Made by a program: the position numbers and the translations under genes. The notes beneath the pieces are model-generated. The model made no database searches and was not told where the DNA came from. It saw nothing but the letters and a program-made list of their open reading frames with translations. Shown one piece after another: positions 60,098 through 64,000 of a DNA stretch of 64,000 nt (position 1 is the first letter of the stretch; each line of letters opens with the position of its first letter). The stretch covers positions 1-64,000 of the forward strand of contig JAIMBT010000017.1 of NCBI GenBank assembly GCA_023511295.1, in the 5' to 3' direction. Source of the stretch: Alicyclobacillus sp. GTDB lineage: Bacteria > Bacillota > Bacilli > Alicyclobacillales > Alicyclobacillaceae.

Positions 60098-61716
60098 ACA
60101 AGAAACACTGGCTGTCGGTCCTGGCGCTCACATCGGTAGCGGGCCTGCTTTTGGCAGGGTGCGGTGGGGGGGCGAGTGGCTCCAGTAGTAGCGGTGGTGG
60201 TGGGGCGAATGCACCTGCCCAGAACGCTGCGAGCAACTCAACCGCCGCATCCGGAACGTCAAAGCCTGCGGTGAACAGCAACACGTTGGTGATTGCGGAT
60301 GGACTTGGTGACCCGCAGAGTTGGGACCCGATTGCGACGTTTGTCATTGCCTGGGGTGAGATTGCGAACAACATCTTCGATGGCCTCGTGTATCGTGGGC
60401 CGGATTTGAAGATTCAGCCCGGACTCGCAACGTCCTGGACGTACAAAGATCCAAAGACCCTGGAGTTCACGCTCCGCAAGGGTGTCAAGTTCCAAGACGG
60501 CGAGCCGTTCAACGCAGAGGCCGTGAAGTTCACGTTCGACCGATTACTGGCGGATAAGAAGAGCCCACAACTCTCCAACTATACTTCCATTCAGTCCGTG
60601 CAAGTGGTAGACGACTACCATGTCATCTTCCATCTCAAGACGGTGGATCCGGTTCTCATCACGAAGCTCGCTGGTTATGGGGCAATGATTGTTCCGCCTC
60701 AGTATATCAAGGAGCACGGCGATTCTTACTTTGCGAATCATCCCATCGGCACTGGAGCCTATCAGGTGGTCGACTATAAGCCGGGCGAATCGGTGACGCT
60801 CAAGGCGAACCCAGACTACTGGCGCGGCGCGCCGAAAATCCAGAACATCCAAATCAAGTTCGTTCCCGACGCCAACACGCGGATGTCCATGATGCAAGCA
60901 GGAACAGTGGATATCGTGGAGGATGTTCCACCGGCGCAGGCACAAATGGTGAAGAGCGACCCGAACTTCAACCTTGATGTGGCCGGAAGCCCAACGGTGT
61001 CCGAGATCCGCTTTGATACCAGCAAGCCCTACATGAACAATGTCGACGTGCGTCAGGCCATCAACTACGCGATCGACAAGAACGCCATCATTCAAAAAGT
61101 GCTGAATGGGTACGGGCAGCCGGTGTCGACTTTCCAGGGTGCGCAGTCGTTCGGCAACGACCCGAACCTGAAACCCTACCCCTACGACCCGCAAAAGGCC
61201 GAGCAGCTCCTTCAGAAGGCGGGCGTACCGAAAGGAACGACGCTGACACTGACGTACGATGGAAGCGATTCGACGTTCAGCGAGGTAGCCCAGGCTGTCC
61301 AGGAGGAGTTGCAACAAGTGGGGCTAAACCTGAAGTTGCAGCCGGAGGACACCAATACCTTCTACAACCAGCTCATCCCTCAGGGCAAGGCGGGGGATAT
61401 GCACGAATTTGGATGGGGCGGCTGGACGCTCGACTTCGACAACACGGCTGAATTACTGTACTCGAAGGGTCAGTTCTGGAACCCGGATTTCAGTAATCCA
61501 CAGATTACAGCCTTGCTGAACCAGGAACGGAGCACGAATGATCAGTCCGTCCGCCAGCAGGCTTTCTACAAAATGGACCAGCTTTTGCAACAGCTGGCGG
61601 TCGAAGTGCCCCTGTACCAACAGGACACGATCTGGGCCGTTCGAAACAGCATTCAAGGCTGGGTGACACCGCCCGACGAGCGGATGGACCTTTGGGATTT
61701 GTCCTACTCCAATTAA
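60094..61716 (+). CDS. Peptide-type ABC transporter substrate-binding lipoprotein (SBP family 5)
   Basis: 540 aa from a GTG at 60094 (AAGGGGGG upstream), overlapping the lrp-like stop. Lipobox LLAGC (Cys23), then a low-complexity Gly/Ser/Ala linker to about residue 65. SBP_bac_5 fold: LATSWTYKDPKTLEFTLRKG, VKFQDGEPFNAEAVKFTFDR, HPIGTGAYQVVDYKPGESVT and VRQAINYAIDKNAIIQKVLN. Binds peptides, nickel-type complexes or other small ligands outside the cell. A 49-bp hairpin separates it from the permease. Confidence 0.92.
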   Translation: MNKKHWLSVLALTSVAGLLLAGCGGGASGSSSSGGGGANAPAQNAASNSTAASGTSKPAVNSNTLVIADGLGDPQSWDPIATFVIAWGEIANNIFDGLVYRGPDLKIQPGLATSWTYKDPKTLEFTLRKGVKFQDGEPFNAEAVKFTFDRLLADKKSPQLSNYTSIQSVQVVDDYHVIFHLKTVDPVLITKLAGYGAMIVPPQYIKEHGDSYFANHPIGTGAYQVVDYKPGESVTLKANPDYWRGAPKIQNIQIKFVPDANTRMSMMQAGTVDIVEDVPPAQAQMVKSDPNFNLDVAGSPTVSEIRFDTSKPYMNNVDVRQAINYAIDKNAIIQKVLNGYGQPVSTFQGAQSFGNDPNLKPYPYDPQKAEQLLQKAGVPKGTTLTLTYDGSDSTFSEVAQAVQEELQQVGLNLKLQPEDTNTFYNQLIPQGKAGDMHEFGWGGWTLDFDNTAELLYSKGQFWNPDFSNPQITALLNQERSTNDQSVRQQAFYKMDQLLQQLAVEVPLYQQDTIWAVRNSIQGWVTPPDERMDLWDLSYSN

Positions 61717-61764
61717 CTTGTGGCGATGCGTTGCCTGTCGAACGCCTGTGCACTGGTCGAAATT

Positions 61765-61813
61765 GGGTCGGGCTTCTGCTGGAGCGTGTCTCTCGGCTTT
61801 GGAAGTCCGACCC
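61765..61813 (+). other. Long intercistronic hairpin between binding protein and permease
   Basis: GGGTCGGGCTTC (61765-61776) pairs with GAAGTCCGACCC (61802-61813) through 12 bp including one G-U pair, with no U run. Probably stabilises or separates the binding-protein mRNA from the permease message. Confidence 0.6.
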
Positions 61814-61864
61814 ATCCGGCCTTGAACCGCTCATCAACCGCCCTCGGAGAGGAGGACGCATCAC

Positions 61865-62794
61865 GTGGCTCGCTATATCATCAAGCGGTTGTTGCACACG
61901 GTCATTGTCCTGATTGGGATCTCGTTGATTGTATTCATCACGATTCGGTTGACGGGGAATCCCGTCGCGGCGATGCTCCAGAACGGCACGCCGTCCAAGC
62001 AGGCGATCGCCCAGTTGACGGCTGCCCTGGGGCTCAATAAGCCGTTGATTGTCCAGTATTGGATCTTTTTGCGCGGTGCCGTGACCTTGAACTTTGGCAC
62101 CTCGTATGCCACTGGGCAGCCTGTCATGCAGATGATCATGCAGCGCATGGGAGCGACGGCAGAACTGGCGGTTGGCGGTATCATCGTCGGGTTGGTGTTG
62201 GCCTTTCCCGTCGGCATCGCGTCAGCCATTTGGCGGGGTACCGTCGTAGACCTTTTCGGGCGCACCTTCGCGCTGCTCGGCATTTCATTTCCAAACTACT
62301 GGCTCGGCACGATGTTCATTCTGATTTTCTCTGTCTGGCTGCACCTCCTCCCAGTGGCGGGAGATAACGGCTTTGTCTCACTGGTGCTGCCCTCGGTGAC
62401 CCTCGGGCTCATTCTGGCAGGCATTCTGGCCAGACTGGTGCGATCGAGCATGCTGGACGTCCTGTCGGCACAATATCTCACGACGGCACGTGCCAAAGGG
62501 CTGCATTGGTGGCGCGTTACGATCTCTCACGCACTTCGAAATGCCCTGTTGCCGACCATCACCATGATTGGACTGCAGTTCGGTGGGCTACTCGGCGGCA
62601 TTGTCATTCTTGAACAGGTCTTTGCTTGGCCTGGAATCGGGCAACTGGTGATTAAGGCCATCGACCAACGAGATTATCCGGTCGTTCAAGGCGTTGTGTT
62701 GTTTCTCGCTTTCCTGTTGATTCTAGTCAACCTCGTAACTGACCTCAGTTATGCTTTCGTCGATCCGCGTGTTCGAATCGGGGGTGAGAAGTGA
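61865..62794 (+). CDS. Peptide-type ABC transporter permease (DppB/OppB-like)
   Basis: 309 aa, GTG at 61865 with GAGAGGAGGA upstream. N-terminus MARYIIKRLLHTVIVLIGIS is the DppB signature. Six helices, LLGISFPNYWLGTMFILIFS, EAA loop YLTTARAKGLHWWRVTISHA followed by LRNALLPT, and EQVFAWPGIGQLVIKAIDQR near the end. Forms the pore with the next gene product. The stop overlaps the next start. Confidence 0.94.
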   Translation: MARYIIKRLLHTVIVLIGISLIVFITIRLTGNPVAAMLQNGTPSKQAIAQLTAALGLNKPLIVQYWIFLRGAVTLNFGTSYATGQPVMQMIMQRMGATAELAVGGIIVGLVLAFPVGIASAIWRGTVVDLFGRTFALLGISFPNYWLGTMFILIFSVWLHLLPVAGDNGFVSLVLPSVTLGLILAGILARLVRSSMLDVLSAQYLTTARAKGLHWWRVTISHALRNALLPTITMIGLQFGGLLGGIVILEQVFAWPGIGQLVIKAIDQRDYPVVQGVVLFLAFLLILVNLVTDLSYAFVDPRVRIGGEK

Positions 62795-63714
62795 TGAATG
62801 CACAGCTGTCGCCGGTGCACGCGACGGACGGACTTCAGCCCGTGGTTCACCGCCGCCGAAGGTCCGGCATCGCCTACTTCTTCACTCGGCTCCTCACGAA
62901 CACGGGTGGTCTCATCGGGGCTATCTTGATTCTCCTCGCCGCCGTTTGTGCTGTCTTCGCTCCCTGGATTGCGCCACATGACCCGACCGCCGGTACCATC
63001 TTGAATCGGCTCGATCCGCCTGTGTGGATGAAGGGTGGAGACCCACAGTTCTTGCTCGGTACGGACCCCGTGGGGCGCGATGTGCTGTCTCGTATCATCT
63101 GGGGTGCACGCGACTCGCTCTATATCGGGATCAGCTCGATTGTGCTCTCGGTCGTGATTGGGGTGCCGGTCGGTTTGCTGGCGGGTTACTTTGGCCGCTG
63201 GGTAGACGATTTGCTGATGCGAATCACGGATATCATGTTGACCTTTCCGTTCATTCTGCTCGCGATTCTCGTGATGGCCTTGTTTGGCACGGGTGTCAAC
63301 AAGGTTGTCATCGTGCTCGGTATCTCGGGATGGGCCAGTTTTGCACGCGTGGTGCGAAGTCAAGTGCTGTCCCTGCGTGAGCAGGAATACGTCATGGCTG
63401 CAACCATCATCGGGGCGCCGACGTGGCGCATCATCTTCCGCCATCTCTTTCCCGGAACGATTAGCCCAATCACGGTGATTGCCACGATGAACATCGCGGT
63501 GAACATCCTGCTCGCCTCCGGGTTGTCCTTCCTTGGTTTGGGCGTGGATCCCTCCATACCGGATTGGGGCGGGATGCTGGCGTCCGGCCAAATCTATTTA
63601 ACGACTGCATGGTGGGTCGACGTCTTCCCAGGTGTGGCATTGATGCTGACAGTGCTCGGATTTAACCTGTTTGGCGATTGGCTCCGCGACTACTTGGAGC
63701 CGCAAGACAAGTAA
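62794..63714 (+). CDS. Peptide-type ABC transporter permease (DppC/OppC-like)
   Basis: 306 aa from the ATG at 62794 (GTG 62791 also possible), GGGGGTGAG upstream. DppC pattern: one helix, then the external segment FAPWIAPHDPTAGTILNRLD and LLGTDPVGRDVLSRIIWGAR, then five helices. EAA loop EYVMAATIIGAPTWRIIFRH followed by LFPGTISP. C-terminus GFNLFGDWLRDYLEPQDK is standard. No ATPase subunit has appeared by the window edge; it may follow downstream. Confidence 0.94.
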   Translation: MNAQLSPVHATDGLQPVVHRRRRSGIAYFFTRLLTNTGGLIGAILILLAAVCAVFAPWIAPHDPTAGTILNRLDPPVWMKGGDPQFLLGTDPVGRDVLSRIIWGARDSLYIGISSIVLSVVIGVPVGLLAGYFGRWVDDLLMRITDIMLTFPFILLAILVMALFGTGVNKVVIVLGISGWASFARVVRSQVLSLREQEYVMAATIIGAPTWRIIFRHLFPGTISPITVIATMNIAVNILLASGLSFLGLGVDPSIPDWGGMLASGQIYLTTAWWVDVFPGVALMLTVLGFNLFGDWLRDYLEPQDK

Positions 63715-63747
63715 GGCCCCCATCACGTGCCGAAGGAGGGTTGCCTT

Positions 63748-64000
63748 GTGACCTTGGACAAGATATGGACGACCAGCGGGTTGCTTCGGCGCGACGGCGT
63801 TCGCGGTGTTGCGCTGCGTCAACCGCTGTGGGTTCAACCGCTTCCCGCACCGCCTTCCGGTCTCACTGGGACGGAGGCAGACGCAGATGGATGGGTAAAC
63901 GCGGACAGGCCACGTTCCGCCTCGGCAGACGTCGCCTCGATGCAAGCCGGGCTGGTCGAGGTGGCGTGCCGACTCGGCCTTGAGTGCCTGTTCCTTCCGC
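63748..64000 (+). CDS. Unrecognised gene, N-terminal part only
   Basis: A GTG at 63748 with GAAGGAGGG 8 nt upstream opens a frame that stays open to the window edge (84 residues seen). N-terminus MTLDKIWTTSGLLRRDGVRG, then a Pro/Ala-rich stretch, then ASMQAGLVEVACRLGLECLF. No signal peptide. I recognise no family from this fragment. It lies 33 bp after the DppC-like gene on the same strand and so should belong to the same operon; a hydrolase acting on the imported compound would fit, but the sequence does not show it. Confidence 0.6.
   Translation, partial: MTLDKIWTTSGLLRRDGVRGVALRQPLWVQPLPAPPSGLTGTEADADGWVNADRPRSASADVASMQAGLVEVACRLGLECLFLP

Noticed and set aside
1-64000. CRISPR arrays, tRNA or rRNA genes
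   Set aside because: No regularly spaced repeats, no tRNA T-loop/acceptor patterns and no rRNA-like conserved stretches were noticed on reading; a dedicated tRNA scan was not possible.

Overview
The window looks like chromosome of a Gram-positive, GC-rich member of the Bacillota, most likely an Alicyclobacillaceae-type Bacillales. Reasons: nearly every gene has a GGAGG-type ribosome binding site; GTG and TTG starts are common; there is a YxcD/DUF2653 protein; binding proteins are lipoproteins; ABC importers lack their own ATPase; and there is a textbook CcpA cre site. This placement is inference from gene content, not from a marker gene. No rRNA, tRNA or CRISPR array was seen.

Layout. (1) 1-876: 3' part of an IS1634-type transposase with an internal amber codon. 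(2) 1168-12607: one long rightward operon: DUF1177 protein, PucR-type regulator, hydantoin-racemase-like protein, AroM-like protein, NCS1 permease, nitrilase-superfamily hydrolase, DUF917, DUF917, HyuA/oxoprolinase-like protein, DUF917. Every step expected for using a hydantoin-like or thiohydantoin-like compound has a candidate (uptake, racemisation, ring opening, carbamoyl removal), and there are three DUF917 paralogues. (3) 12950-13740: a small secreted/membrane protein and YxcD. (4) 13920-24782: an amino-sugar/galactoside operon: ROK kinase, ABC importer without ATPase, MelA-type GH4, AgaS-like SIS protein, GntR/HutC regulator, class II ketose-bisphosphate aldolase, LacC-type kinase, second GH4. 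It reads as galactosamine-type sugar -> tagatose-6-P -> tagatose-1,6-bisP -> triose phosphates, under catabolite control. (5) 24842-29562, leftward: SNF2/SWIM helicase and a lipoprotein polysaccharide deacetylase. (6) 30034-34998: dicarboxylate/amino-acid symporter, LysR regulator, aspartase, Asp/Glu racemase and the collapsed remnant of a D-threonine-aldolase-type gene.

(7) 35347-51293: MFS transporter translationally coupled to a PUFA-synthase-like iterative lipid synthase in an unusual split form: KS-AT-ACP, KS-AT-KR, multi-dehydratase fused to an acylglycerol-phosphate acyltransferase, PfaD-type enoyl reductase, and a Sfp-type phosphopantetheinyl transferase. The two KS-AT genes share a 1219-bp perfectly identical tract, pointing to recent gene conversion or duplication. 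(8) 51409-54481: sugar ABC importer. (9) 54609-59325: LysR regulator, divergent D-cysteine desulfhydrase, a racemase homologue lacking one catalytic Cys, APC permease. (10) 59624-end: Lrp/AsnC regulator and a peptide-type ABC importer, with a further gene running off the window.

Cross-cutting observations: three genes (GntR, MalF-type permease, Lrp) have a strong ribosome binding site but no ATG/GTG/TTG at the right distance, and all three substrate-binding-protein/permease junctions carry a stable hairpin.
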